A stretch of DNA of 64,000 nucleotides, from contig NC_034414.1 in assembly GCF_002078875.1 (NCBI RefSeq), positions 15,062,084-15,126,083 on the forward strand. The letters are read 5' to 3'. The DNA is from Numida meleagris (lineage: Eukaryota > Chordata > Aves > Galliformes > Numididae). This document shows positions 37,905 through 49,791 of the stretch, one piece after another. The number at the start of each line of letters is the position of its first letter. The stretch's first letter is position 1. A program made the position numbers and the translations under genes. The notes beneath the pieces are model-generated. The model did not search any database, was not told the origin of the DNA, and saw nothing but the letters and a program-made list of their open reading frames with translations.

Positions 37905-38046
37905 TATCTAAATCAAAATCTTCCCTCTTTTGGTTTGAAATGATTTCCCCTTGTCCTATCGCAAAGATCCTGCTAAGGAGTCTGTCCCCTTCTTTCTTAC
38001 AGCCCCCCCTTAGGTACTGAAAGGCTGCTATCAAGTCTCCCTGGAG
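37905..38046 (-). mobile_element. CR1 LINE internal fragment
   Basis: Contains the reverse complement of the CR1 block just 5' of the tail (TTGAAATGATTTCCCCTTGTC, then CTGAAAGGCTGCTATCAAG). It lacks the tail itself and abuts a second CR1 piece in the opposite orientation. Confidence 0.8.
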
Positions 38047-38049
38047 AAG

Positions 38050-38325
38050 GGAACATGACAAGGAGAAATTATTTCAAATGAAAAGAGGGAAGATTTAGAT
38101 TGGATGTAAGGAAGAAGTTCTTTTACAATCAGGGTAGAGAGGCACTGGCACAGGTTGCCCAGAGAGGTGGTGGATGTCCTGTCCCTGGATACACACAAGG
38201 TCAGGCTGGATGGAGCTCTGAGCATCTGATCTGGTGTAGGTGTCCCTGTTCAGTGCAGGGGAGTTGGACCACATGGCCTCTAGGGGTCTGTTCCAACTCA
38301 AACGATTCTATGATTCTATGATCTG
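38050..38325 (+). mobile_element. CR1 LINE 3' fragment, inverted relative to its neighbour
   Basis: Sense CR1: GGCACTGGCACAGGTTGCCC, AGAGGTGGTGGATGTCC, GGGGAGTTGGACCACATGG and the tail GATTCTATGATTCTATGATC. Its 5' part overlaps in content with the neighbouring minus-strand fragment, so the two form a head-to-head inverted pair about 0.5 kb upstream of the ovomucin promoter. Confidence 0.85.
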
Positions 38326-40489
38326 ATCTATGTTCTACTGTAGGATAGTTCTTAAATATCCTGTCATAGATGTTTGATGCCAGGAACTTTAGCGGCTCCT
38401 GTGGACATTTACTTGCTGTGTTGGCACAAGCTGTCCTTCATCTTACCCATGCTGTGGGGGCAACCACCTCTGGGGGACAGGAAGCCAAAAAAAAATATCT
38501 GGCAAACAAGCAAAAAAGACATTCCCACATGTTCAACTGCTCCATGGTCCTTTGGGAATATAATAATGCCAAAATGATGCCCAACAGTGAGTGAGCAGGA
38601 ATGTGGCTTGAAGTGGACTTACGTTTCACCTTTTTTGCAAGTCTTCAAGCAAGAGCAGCCCATGGACTTTTATCTTGCTGGTAGGCAGTGAGCCAGCCTT
38701 GAGAACTGTGCCTAGCTCACTGCTTCACCAAGCTTTCTGGTGTGTACGAAGTTAAATGTCCTAAAAGTGCCCCCCAATTCTTGCAGTTGTTCCCCTCACA
38801 CATTTCTGAGCCACTTACTCAGGTGCAAACATCTGCCAGGCAAAGATTTGCGGCTGCTGCTGCTCTTAAGAAAGTCCCGCACTAGCAGGTGAGAGCATTG
38901 TGCAGTGCATGAAACATGAGTTCACGTTACCCCTTTCCCACTGTCTGTGCCTCATTAATTCCATTGTCAGACACACTCGAGGCAGGGCACTACTGGAAGG
39001 TAAAGTCTGTTCTTGAAGCCATGCCATTTTGGCTGCTGCACAAACTGATAGACTTCACGGCACCAAAGATGGAAGTAATAGATTTCTGCTTCTTTTCCTT
39101 TTAATCGTCCTTCCCTCTCTTCTCCACCCTAACAGTCATGAGGTAGAACTGCAGGATACCTAGCAAATAACACAGATCGTGAGAATATGACATTTTAATT
39201 ATGAGGATGATCTGCACTCCCGCACAGTGCAACAGTAACACTCAAAGTCAGCAGACTCTTATGTTAACTTTCAGACTGAGTTTTGATTGATGGAGCCTCC
39301 TCCTCGATTTCCCCAAATCAAGGCTACATTCAAAATCTGAATGTGGAACTCTGTTAAGATATAGCTTTTTTTTTTTTTTTTTTAATCATGGTCCTCTTCC
39401 TTTCCAATACCCATGTAGGCATTCAATACATCTATTTCATTCACATTGATACGAGAGCAGAAAAAAATCAAGAACGCAGCGATCTGATTCCTGACTTCAA
39501 AACAAAATGCCCTTATCCCTGATGGGTAGCACAAAAGCAGCAGAAGCCACAATTGCTAAAGGTACTCTTCAGATTAGAGTGGCCCTTACACGACAAAGAC
39601 ATAGTGAGACTGATCACCGCAACTCCCAGCCCATTGTCTCCTACTTGTGGTTCGGGGCATAACAGAGTGGGTGGGAGGGATGAGCTAATGTACGATTTTC
39701 CCTTGCAAGCCCCAGTTAGCACATATGGACCTGGGAGGAACATTAGCAGCGCACGTTAAAAGGGTGACCAAGGGATAGACAAAATAAAACAAACAATTAC
39801 TTGAACCACCATCCACATCTGCTCCATTCAGAATAGAAAAACATCAGACACCTAGCTGATCTCTTCTGCAAAAAACAAGGAGACCCAGGAGACCTAGTCC
39901 TCTTGCCATGTATCATTTCTTACCTCTGCTTGTCTGCTCTGCCAAATTTGCCATTCCTCTGCCATTTCTTGGTGAGCACAGATCCTGCCAGTGACTAACC
40001 AGGGCTGCTGCTGCCAGCTTCTCTGCAGAGAACATGGGCTACATTCCTTGGAAATCACTGGATCCTCCAGTCCCCTGTAATCATTTCAGAGCTACTGATA
40101 GGTGGAGGTTATGCATTTTTCAAATGAAATTTTTGTAGGCAAATGTGGCAGCTCTGAGGGTTTTGGAAGGAATACATGGTAGCTTTCTGGAGGGAAATTC
40201 AGACCAACAGGTAATTTGTGAATATGTCGGTTTGTTACCATGGAATTGTTGCTATGGCAGGCATGCAAGTTATAATTAATCCCCCTGTAGTGAAACACTG
40301 GGAAAATATCTCTTTCCTTTATTGGGCCCTCCAGCTCATGAGGCCTTCACTCAGCTGCAGCTGTACTATCAAAAAGAACAATTCCTTTTGGCCCCTTTAC
40401 AGCCCATTTCATGGATCATTTGCTACTAAGGGGTATGTGATTTTAGTAAATACAATTGGTAAATATTAACTCAGCTTTTTTATCGCCAC

Positions 40490-40542
40490 TGACTCACTGG
40501 AGATAAAGCGTCATGAAGGTAATGTAACACATCAGTGACTCA
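40490..40542. promoter_or_regulatory. Paired AP-1 motifs, candidate enhancer
   Basis: Two perfect TGACTCA motifs lie 46 bases apart (40490-40496 and 40536-40542) with an AGATAA GATA-type motif between them. This is motif content only; no activity is shown. Confidence 0.25.
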
Positions 40543-42484
40543 CATCCCATACAAGCTTGGTAAAGGGGCAATCAAACTGGAGGCATCTTAGGGGTCAACA
40601 CCACTCATACCCAGCAACTATACTAAATGCAACCTGATAGAAGGTTGCATTTGAATTGCAACTTTCTGTCAAAGGGTGATCCAGTAAGTACTGTAACTGT
40701 CAAAGCTACCAAGAAATTTGTAATTCTCTGTTCTGGGTGAACCCAAGTGCTGGAGGGTTTGGCCTGGAAATCCTTTAGTATTCCAGGCCTTTCCAGGCAA
40801 AAGTAACTGTACTATTTCTTACAAAGTGTACCCACTGTGAAATTGTGTTTTACCAGCATTGCCTAGATGATAACTAGAGAAATGCTTTTTACTTCACTGA
40901 GAAGGTAAAGTTAGCTAGGAAAACAATTAATTAGGAATTGGTATCAAGCCCTGCTGTGCTGACATGATAACATCTGAAATAAATTTGGCAAACTATTTTG
41001 CATAACGGATGGTTACAACATTGTTTTGCACCCTCCTAATTGCCAGAATAATTCAGCATGGATTATGTTCTTATCCTTGATATAATCCCATAAAATTTAG
41101 GGAATTTACTTCAAGGATTTATTTGGTTCGTCTAGTTTGTATCTACTACGCGGTTTGAAATGGCTGGTGGCATACGGTGAGCTCTAACAGGCGAAGTTCA
41201 CCGTCTATCAAAACACATGAAGAATGCCCTTGGTATTTCAATTTTGGTAGGAGATGGGTAGGTGTTTTCTTACATTTTTGCCTTAAAACAAAAAAAACTC
41301 CTTAGCCTCTCATCTCGTCATAGGGTTCCTTGACCTTTCCTGAACTAACCAAGGGCATCAGTTGCTCCCATTTGCAAGGAATCAGTTCAGCTGCTCCTTT
41401 TCTGTTTTTTCAAGAAGATGTAGATCTTTCACAATCCATAACCACGGATTGTAACGACATGGCTGATTGGTGTTTGTGCATACAGGTCTCTTTGACCTGT
41501 TGGCACTTCCTCACTTAAGAAAGACTCCCTGCACAGAAGGCCATCTCATCAGGAGAGAGAGCTTGGGCTTGCTCTACCCAAAATATTTTTTCTTTAAACA
41601 ACCTTCCTGATGAAAAATATGGAGTAGCAGAATAAAGGAACCCCCAACCCCATTTGGGGGAGGATATGAAAATTCTGCTTTAAGAATGACAGCTTCATGG
41701 GTTTCAGGCCAGAGTTGATACTACCCCTTTCCTTTACTAAAAGTAATTTCTTCCTTCATAGATGCCAAGACAATTCGGATAAGGCCACTGCATACGTAAT
41801 ACCAAAGTCAGTATAACTGAAATTACATGAAATTACACATGCAGTCACCATCTCCACCACACTGAAAGTTACTAGAAGCCCAAAGAAACACAGGATTTGA
41901 CTTACTACATTCCTATTCAAAGCCTTCAGGCTGCCTGTGTTTTTAAGAGGGAGTAGCAGTGTACAGCTCCCACATATACTGCAAACAAAGAGCAAGGAGT
42001 CCTCAGCTACACTAGTCCAAAGAGACAGGCTATTGAAATGTCACTGCTGTGCCAGGTCACAGGCACTGTGCAAAGCTGTGTTCCTTGATCAGAGTTTCTG
42101 TTGCTTTTGTTACCGTTTAAAAAAGAGCTGTGTGAAGCAATGTCAACGTCAGTTCTACCTGATTTCTGCCAAGTAGGGTAGTTGGGTGTATATTGCTTCA
42201 CTTATGTAAGAAGAATGAGATTTCTTCTCCACCTCCCTCCCCACATGCTTGCAAATCTTGCCAGAATGTGAAAATCTGTGATACTTCTCTTGTCATTAAG
42301 TCAGACTGAGATTAGCTGCCTGGAGATGGTCTGTTTTTCTGCTGCTTCTACGAGTGAAGACCAGCATCTGTGTGGCTGACCCTCATGACTAGTCCTTCCT
42401 TTAGTCTGAAAGGCAAATGAGAATGTTTTACGTGCCAAACATACCACATAGTTCAAGAAACACGTCAATGTGGTACTTAGGGAC

Positions 42485-42578
42485 ATGGTTTAGTGGGCAA
42501 TATTGGTGGTAGGTGGACAGTTGGACTAGATGATCTTAGAGGTCTTTTCCAACCTTAATTTTCTATGATTCTACAATA
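42485..42578 (+). mobile_element. CR1 LINE tail fragment
   Basis: Contains GTGGGCAATATTGGTGGTAGG, GTTGGACTAGATGATCTTAG and the tail TTTCTATGATTCTAC. Intergenic. Same subfamily as the copy at 5211-5392. Confidence 0.82.
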
Positions 42579-44499
42579 CATCCAGGAATAAATTTCCAGG
42601 ATGATTCTTAGAAGGTACTCTTTGTCTACTACATAAATGAAAACAGAATCCTCCCAGAAATCATTTGTGTTGAAGTGGAATTTCTTCTCACTGGAAGATC
42701 TGTGATCTCATGGAACTAAGGAAGATTGACAGCAGTTGGGAGAACACATTTCTTTATCAAATGTGGAGAGGGAGGCTAACCAAAAGCGTAGCAAAATGTG
42801 ACATACAATGCTTTCTGTCTTTATATCAATCTGCAACGGAAGCATGTTTCAATATGGAAGTTGTTGCACTGAAAAAATATCAAAAATACATTGAGTTCTA
42901 CTATTTTTTGTGAGTTTTCTCAAAGTTGTTCAAGTCTCGGAATAAGAAAAAAGTACAAGTAGTTTTTTTTTACTGTTCTAGAGACAAGTTTGTGAAAGGA
43001 ATTCAAGTATTTTTACATACGAATGCTGAAAAACTGGAATTTTAAAGGAAGTCCAGTTTAAACACATCACATTTTAAAAGGGTGATGCTGAAAAAAAAGT
43101 ATCATGACTTTCTATGTTGGTGATGGGAATATAGCTTATATAGCCTGGTTGGAAGGTAATCTGTGAGGCTGCCAGTTAAGAGCACAGATGTTCACAGTAG
43201 CCTGAAAAGGCTGAGTTAATTTAGGAAATCTGGCTCAGGAAGGGGGCTGCTTAATAAGAATTTGTTTTCCATTAAAATACCTCCCACTCTCCAAAACTGC
43301 TGCCAGAAGATGAAATATAAGGAACTGTGTATCAGCTCTCCAGTTATTCAACAGTATTTCAGCTTTTTGCGGGACCTAAAGTTCACTACAATTTTCTTTC
43401 GTACGACTTTAGAGTTTGTCAATCTATCTCTGCCTCCTCTTTTCACAGTATCTGAGTTTGCTTTGCTACACAAGCTCAAATAGTGTATAACAAGCACTGT
43501 AACTACATGATTATTTACTCAGGGCTTTGCCTTCGCTGAAGTCCTTTGATTGGGGTTTATGTGCAGAGTTCCATGTGCTTAGTTCAGTGAAGTTTGGTTT
43601 AGCAAAGTACAGTTCAACAGTAAACATACGGAAAATTCTATCTTGCCCTTCCTCTCCCATAGCATAAAATGATAATGTCCTAATATAAAATTACATCATT
43701 AAACAAGATAGCAGTTAGATCAGAAATCTCTTCCTTGTGTTCCTTTGCAGGGGGTTGCTCTTGTTTTGTATGGGGCTTTTTCTTCCACTTCTGAATCCCA
43801 TCCACCTCACCTCAGACAGCAGAAGTGATTTTTTACACACTGCTAACAAGCATTTGCCTTTCAGGCCTTGGAGCTCTGGAAACAGTTTTCCAGCAACGGT
43901 TCATGAAAGAACTATGTTCACTGTAACAGAAAATCTTCTGCAAATTTCTCCCTGTTTTACTGGTAGAGTTATATGAACAGCGCTGAATCTGTCCAAGATT
44001 CAAACTACCTTGGTGAAGACACCAACTGGGAATAAAACCCATGTACTTCCACAGACAAGGCACATGCTGCAATCATCTTACCTCCAGGGAAGCATGTAAC
44101 CTACTATAAAGAAGACTTGGGGTGCATCTCAGGGAATACTTGTGTGCAACCTCAGCTTATCAAGTGGCCAAGTGTTTCAGAGCTGTGCTGGAGCTCCCCA
44201 GCTGCAGTGCTCTCTATTTGTGTGGCAGTGGCACCCTCTCTGAGCTACAGCCAACTCATTCAGGTTTGCTTCAGCATATTGCAGTGGTCTCCTTTGCTGG
44301 GCCTATGCTGTAAGACTGCTGCTGCCTAGGAAGGATTCACTTGAGCTTCAGATCAACTCAGAGGAGCCTACATCTGAGGCAGGGACTCAAAACCACAACC
44401 GCTAGCAAGCAAGGCAACGATCTTGCTGTGGGTAAATTATAGCTCTAGCCTGTGCTTGGGATATGTCAGCCTGCCACTATCTGTCCTTCCCTCCCTTAG

Positions 44500-44580
44500 C
44501 CTGTCTGGGGCAGGGGGGTTTGAATTTGATGATTATTGAAGTCCCTTCCAATGCAGGCCATTCTATGGCTCTATGATTAG
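44500..44580 (+). mobile_element. CR1 LINE tail fragment
   Basis: Contains GGGGGGTTTGAATTTGATGAT, AGTCCCTTCCAATGC and the tail ATTCTATGGCTCTATGATT. Short and diverged. Intergenic. Confidence 0.75.
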
Positions 44581-47442
44581 GGAAGGCAACAACAGAGTTA
44601 CAATTTTTTTGCTTTGTTCACCAGAATGGCCATGCAGGCTCATGCACTATAATGAGGGCTTCAGGGACAAGTTCAAACCCCATACTTAAAGGAATTTTGT
44701 TTCTCTCTGGCTTAGAGACGGTATGCCAAAATGAGGCCAAATCAAGCAGCTCTCGGAGAGCAAGAGCTAAGTCTCTGGCTTTCGGTGCCTTCAAAGGTGG
44801 TGTGGCTAGTTCCTCTTGCCTCCCAAGAATGTTTCCTCCTTTTTCAAGGCAAAAATAAAACTGTTAAGCAACTGGAGTCGAAGAAAAGTAAGTAACAAAC
44901 CCAGTGGAAGCTCTTTGCCACCAACTAAAGTGGAAAACTAGACAGAAAGTAGAGGACGAGTGAAATACTGGGCTCAGGTATGGAGACATGCCAGTGTTTC
45001 AGCCAATCTGCTACGCAGCTGAACTCTGCTGGAGCTTTTGCTGCTGTTCCTTTTTGCTATACTCTGGAGGACTGTGAACTTCCTGGAGAACAGAGAAATG
45101 CTTGGAGTCCAGCTCATTCTGTCCCAGTACCAATGCTTTTTATGAAGCTTTCAGTGCCCCTTTATGTCTTGCTTGGGATCAGAAGATTCCACTATCTCCT
45201 CTGTAGCCCCCTAATGGGCTAACATAGCTTTGTGAGAGATTTCTTCAGTTAGTCTCCTGGGTTTTCCAAATAAGTCCGAGACTGTATCCTGCAGATGCAG
45301 CAGTTCTTGCTTAAGAAATTAAATACTTTGTGGGTCAGGAAGGGCAGGTCTCCATTTGCTTTCAAGGGAGCTGTGGGAAGGAGCAAAAGCACTGCTCACT
45401 GCCACTACGACTCTCTTTGAAGATATACACAATTAATGCTTTTTTCCTTCCTCTCCTTCTAAGAGACTATTTGTGGATTTCTCTGCTAGAAAATGTTTTA
45501 ACTGTTCAAGATTTGATTTTGTCATCCAGTTTAACACAGGTGTGAACTGAACTGCAAAGTTCTGAGGTGACAAAGAGCGCAGAAAGGTTTGACATGTACA
45601 GTTTGACCTGGAACTGCAAAGCACTTGTAAGTAAGAATTCTCTGACAGCGCCTGCTCTTGGGAACCTGCTTATAGGCAGCACTGACCCAGCAGCAAAACC
45701 AAAGGGGCTGCTCTATTCCTAAGCACTGTAAAGAACACCACGTTGTGCATATGTATCAATTCCTACCAGAAGAATTTATTTTAATGCTTACTAAAAGCAT
45801 ACAAGTTCTGTGGGGAAATATCAGCATCTGCTATTCTCGGAAGTAACACTCTTTACCTGGTAAAATACATATATCCCTTTTGTAGGCAGCAGGCTTTTTA
45901 TTGCCTCTGAAGTCATTTTACATTCTTAGCCTTACACTGCCCTGTAGTGGCAAAGCCAAAATCTGCAGTGATACTGGTTACACGGGATCTTTTAACTTCT
46001 GTAATTAGAACTAGTTGGCCCATCACTGGGAGGGACAGAAAAAAACCCTGCAGTAGCATCAAAATGCCACTACAGAATTAAAATAGTTTATCTTTTTCAT
46101 AGGAAACAAGACAAATCTGTTCATGCCATGAATCTGCTTGTCTCCAGAAGCTATTGGCTGACTCCATCCAAATTTACCTGCAAAAATGAAGATCTCAAAG
46201 ACAGCTAGACATCATCAGATTTTAAAACAAGTGGTCTTAAAAATAACTCAAGGAAAAGAATGGATGTATTGTCAGCACAGAAGCTGCTAGATGACAAAGA
46301 AACAAACAGAGAAAGTGAACTGATAAATGCCCCAGAAGAAAAGTCTCAGTCACATCTCACAGTGAACCAAGAGACAGAAATCCTTAGAATCCCACGCTGA
46401 AGTAGAAATCAGGCTTCATTAGCGTTGGAGCTTGCTACTTAAAGTGAGTAAACTTCCTTCTTCTTACATCTGCTATCTTCCCCCCCTCAACTCTCTAAAG
46501 ACAGTACTCTGAAGATGCAAAATGTCCAGTGTTTTATTTTCTGTACATCCCTACTGGTTTCTGCCTTTCAAGTTGTAACACATTTGGTAGGGTTCATAGC
46601 AGCATAGAATGGGGTCAACAGCTCTGGTACTTCAAGTAGCAAAAATGCTTGCATTCTGGTTGATGGCACAAGCAGTTACTTTCAGCTCTCAGAAGGTTAA
46701 GACAACTACTGTTCATCAAGAGAGGCAAAAAAACACAAAATACGATCTTTGCACACACCAAGTGTGCGTTACTCTAATTGTACTTCAGCTGCCTTCAAGA
46801 GAGCCTTCCAGCTCTCAGCTAATACCCTTCAGCTACCTTTGCAATGAGATCAGATAAATAGGCACTTCAGAATGTAATTCAGTTAATCTCCTTTGAATAT
46901 CTCCTTTGGTATGAGATGAATGAATGCTGAAAATGGCTACGTCACTCCATTTCCTGCAGTGAAAGCCTAAATATGGACATCTTCTTTGCGGAGGTTGACA
47001 TTTGAAGACCTCCTACTATAGCACTAATCATACATCCCTCAATTGTTTGAATGTGAATGAACTTCATATTCTCAAAGCCAAAGGACTACTATCTTTCTGA
47101 AACTATGTAACTGTGATGAACTGAGGCTGTAACACACAGCTCTGCTAAAATGAGACCTGGTGCCAAACTGGAGTGAAAGTTTCTCAGAGTCATTTGAATC
47201 ATTTTATGATGCGTTATTCTTCTTCAGATTCAGCAGGCATACTCAACTTTTGCCCCACCAGACAGGATCTTCTAATAGTTCAGTTTTTAGTGAGCTGCAA
47301 ATTGATATTGCAAAAGGTTGGAAAATACATCAACAAACTTCCTATAACTTGAAAAAAAAACCACTTTCCTTCTCTTTTAAAACTGAGGCTCATCAAGATA
47401 GTATATGAATAAGCACAAAACCTGAGTTTTTTTAAATGTGCT

Positions 47443-47448
47443 TTTAAT
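47443..47448 (-). terminator. Candidate MUC2 poly(A) signal
   Basis: ATTAAA on the minus strand about 220 bases downstream of the MUC2 stop codon. It is the first common poly(A) hexamer I find in the 3' UTR; no AATAAA precedes it on this strand. A signal further downstream cannot be excluded. Confidence 0.45.
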
Positions 47449-47668
47449 CATTCAGAGGAAATAAGTTGATTATAAAGTGATCCAGAGGGGTATGCAACTA
47501 GGAAGAAAGTTCACTGTACTTTTGTACACAAATAAATAGAGCATTGTTAAAAATAATTAGAGAACATACAGGATATAGCAGCGGGGAAAAGCTAAGTTCA
47601 AAAGCTGTCACGGAAGATCAGAGTGGTGTATAGTTCCTTTACTTGAGTGCAGTTAGTTTTTTTCTGCT

Positions 47669-49791
47669 TCATTTTGATGTTAGGCTGATGGCCCTTTTCC
47701 TATGATTTTGAGTGCTCTCATTGCTTTCTTCTGTGCTGTGAGACTCACTAGATTCTGGGACTTCGCATTGAGTGTCCTGACAGCCGCAGCTTTCCACATA
47801 CATATACTTATGTGTAATTGAGTGCCCAGAGGGACATTTCAGTTCCACTTCCTTCATGCTAGTTTTTACTTCCTTGCAGCAGGAACAACTGTGCTCCATA
47901 GAACTGGCCTCAGCAGAGTACCTGTTAAGATGGAGAAAGGCAACATCATTTTGCGCTAGAAGCCAGCATACAAAAGAGAGACTGAAGACAGGTACAGAAC
48001 TCCTGTGAGAAGGTTGGTTCTGTACGCAAAAGAGCCATTTTTGGGGCTAATGAATAGTCCTAAGCTCATCTGACAGAGCAGCAGTTATAACAATATGCAT
48101 TTAAAATTCGGTGCATTTGGATGAGATTTTCTTGTAAAAAAGAAATTATAGTCTAGGTCCTACTAAAGAAACACGAGTTCAAGGAGTTCAGTTTCCTTAC
48201 ATTCCTCTCATCATCCCAGCACTGATAGATGTTAAACATGCTAGATCAAACAACTAAGGACAGATGCAGCCCTGAACTGAGAAAGAAAACTGCATAGACT
48301 TGTGGCTACAATGCCACTTACAGTGGCATCATATCAATCGGCTACAAGAGCTACAATTGCATCAGATGAATCAAAGTTTGTATCCCAAAACAGGCAGTGT
48401 TAACAGGAAGAGGAACCAGCAGCTCCTTCTGTTGCTGTCTCAGAATAAAGATGTTTTTTGCAGCATTGTGTCCATCACCTTCCCAAATACCAATGCTAAC
48501 CTGCAGAATCTGTCAGTATCAGCACATAAACTGTGTCAAGAGCCATCTTTGTCTTATGCTTGCATGCAGAGGCAGCTCCAGCAGGACTCGTAAGAGGTAT
48601 TTGAAAATACTAATAAAACTCTCTGGCTAACTGGGTCCAATCTTAGAGTAAAGGCCAGTCTTCTTTCATGTAAGGTACTCACTTGCAGCAACAGGCAGCA
48701 AGTGACAGTTTATTTGGAGATTTAGAATTATATTATTCTAATGTGTTTTAATAGCTTTGTACTATGTGTCACACTAGCCACCTTCTTGCAGATTTTCAGA
48801 GAGTAACATACAATGAAACTGCTCTACTACCACTACTCCTAAGGCATTTGTTTTCTCATTTCTTTACCACGTAAAAATTGTGCATGTTTGAAACTTCCTT
48901 TAAAAGATATGTTTCCATTTCATTTTATATGTTAATGTATATGTTTATATGCTAACTCTTGAGAGGCAGCTTTTCAGCTTATGAACATGAGGATTGGCTG
49001 CTCTCTGGTCTCATTCACATTACAGGAAATAATCCATGTTCTCTTGCAGTGACTTCTATCCAAGACAGTCTGACACGAATGAAAGACGAGTCATCTCCTC
49101 ACATAGATAGAACTTGCCATAGCCGCCTTATATCCCAAAGCAATCCAGTACCCTTTTCTGCTTAGTCTTAAATTGAATCAGCTGTTGAGTCAGGGATTTC
49201 ATGATTTTGTGCCCTTGAGTTTGGGAGTTGATCGTTTCAAGTCTTCTGCTATTCTGTAGTCCATCAGTTTATTGTTCCTTTTACATAAACAATGTCAGTG
49301 GCAAAATTCAAATCTGATTGTCCAATCAGTTTACTTACAGTGAGAAAGTTCCACATTTTCCTTCACATTCAGTCAGGACAACTCTCTCCAGAGAACGGCA
49401 CTTCTTATAGACGATAAAGTCTTTTCTTTCACGGACAGAGCATGGTGTGGGGCTATCCAGAGGTACACCTAAAGGGAAAGATCAGAAAATAGTTTCAGTG
49501 AAATAGCTCCATATTTTCCCTGAAGTTCAGTACACTTGGCTTTGCTAGTGCACTGAAAGAATTGCCTTGAGAGGACTTTCTGCTTCAGTTTAAACCTTAC
49601 CAGACAGATTGGGCACTGAATGCTTAGAGTAAAACATAAATACAGGTGCATCTATTTAAATACAAACATATCAGCCTCTGTATAATAAAATGGGCTGATT
49701 TAAGAAAATTCATTTTCTGTATTGTTAATTCAGGTACGCTGACATACTTACAGGTTTTGCAACAGCCGTTAGGTAAGAATGTAACAGTTCC
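47669..49791 (-). CDS. MUC2: MUC2 C-terminal exons: VWC end and cystine knot
   Basis: Exon 49752-49791 ([14 protein letters not shown]) closes the last VWC module. Exons 49339-49468 and 47669-47921 encode the CT/cystine knot: [18 protein letters not shown], then [20 protein letters not shown] and [12 protein letters not shown]. In the family this domain dimerises the mucin in the ER through C-terminal disulphides. The tail after the knot is Ser/Glu-rich and contains Arg-Lys-Arg followed by seven residues and the stop, a possible proprotein-convertase site. Confidence 0.93.

Larger units (their letters stand above)
38326..47440. other. Intergenic DNA between MUC2 and ovomucin genes
   Basis: About 9 kb with no gene I can support: open frames are short, lack splice or domain context, and differ in composition from the mucin exons. 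It holds two CR1 tails (42485-42578 and 44500-44580), a T18 run (39366-39383) and scattered candidate factor sites, including two perfect AP-1 motifs (40490-40496 and 40536-40542). It must contain the distal upstream regulatory DNA of ovomucin and the region downstream of the MUC2 poly(A) site. Confidence 0.7.

Noticed and set aside
46609..46857. Intergenic plus-strand open frame with a hydrophobic start
   Set aside because: No homology recognised, no promoter or splice context; length is expected by chance.
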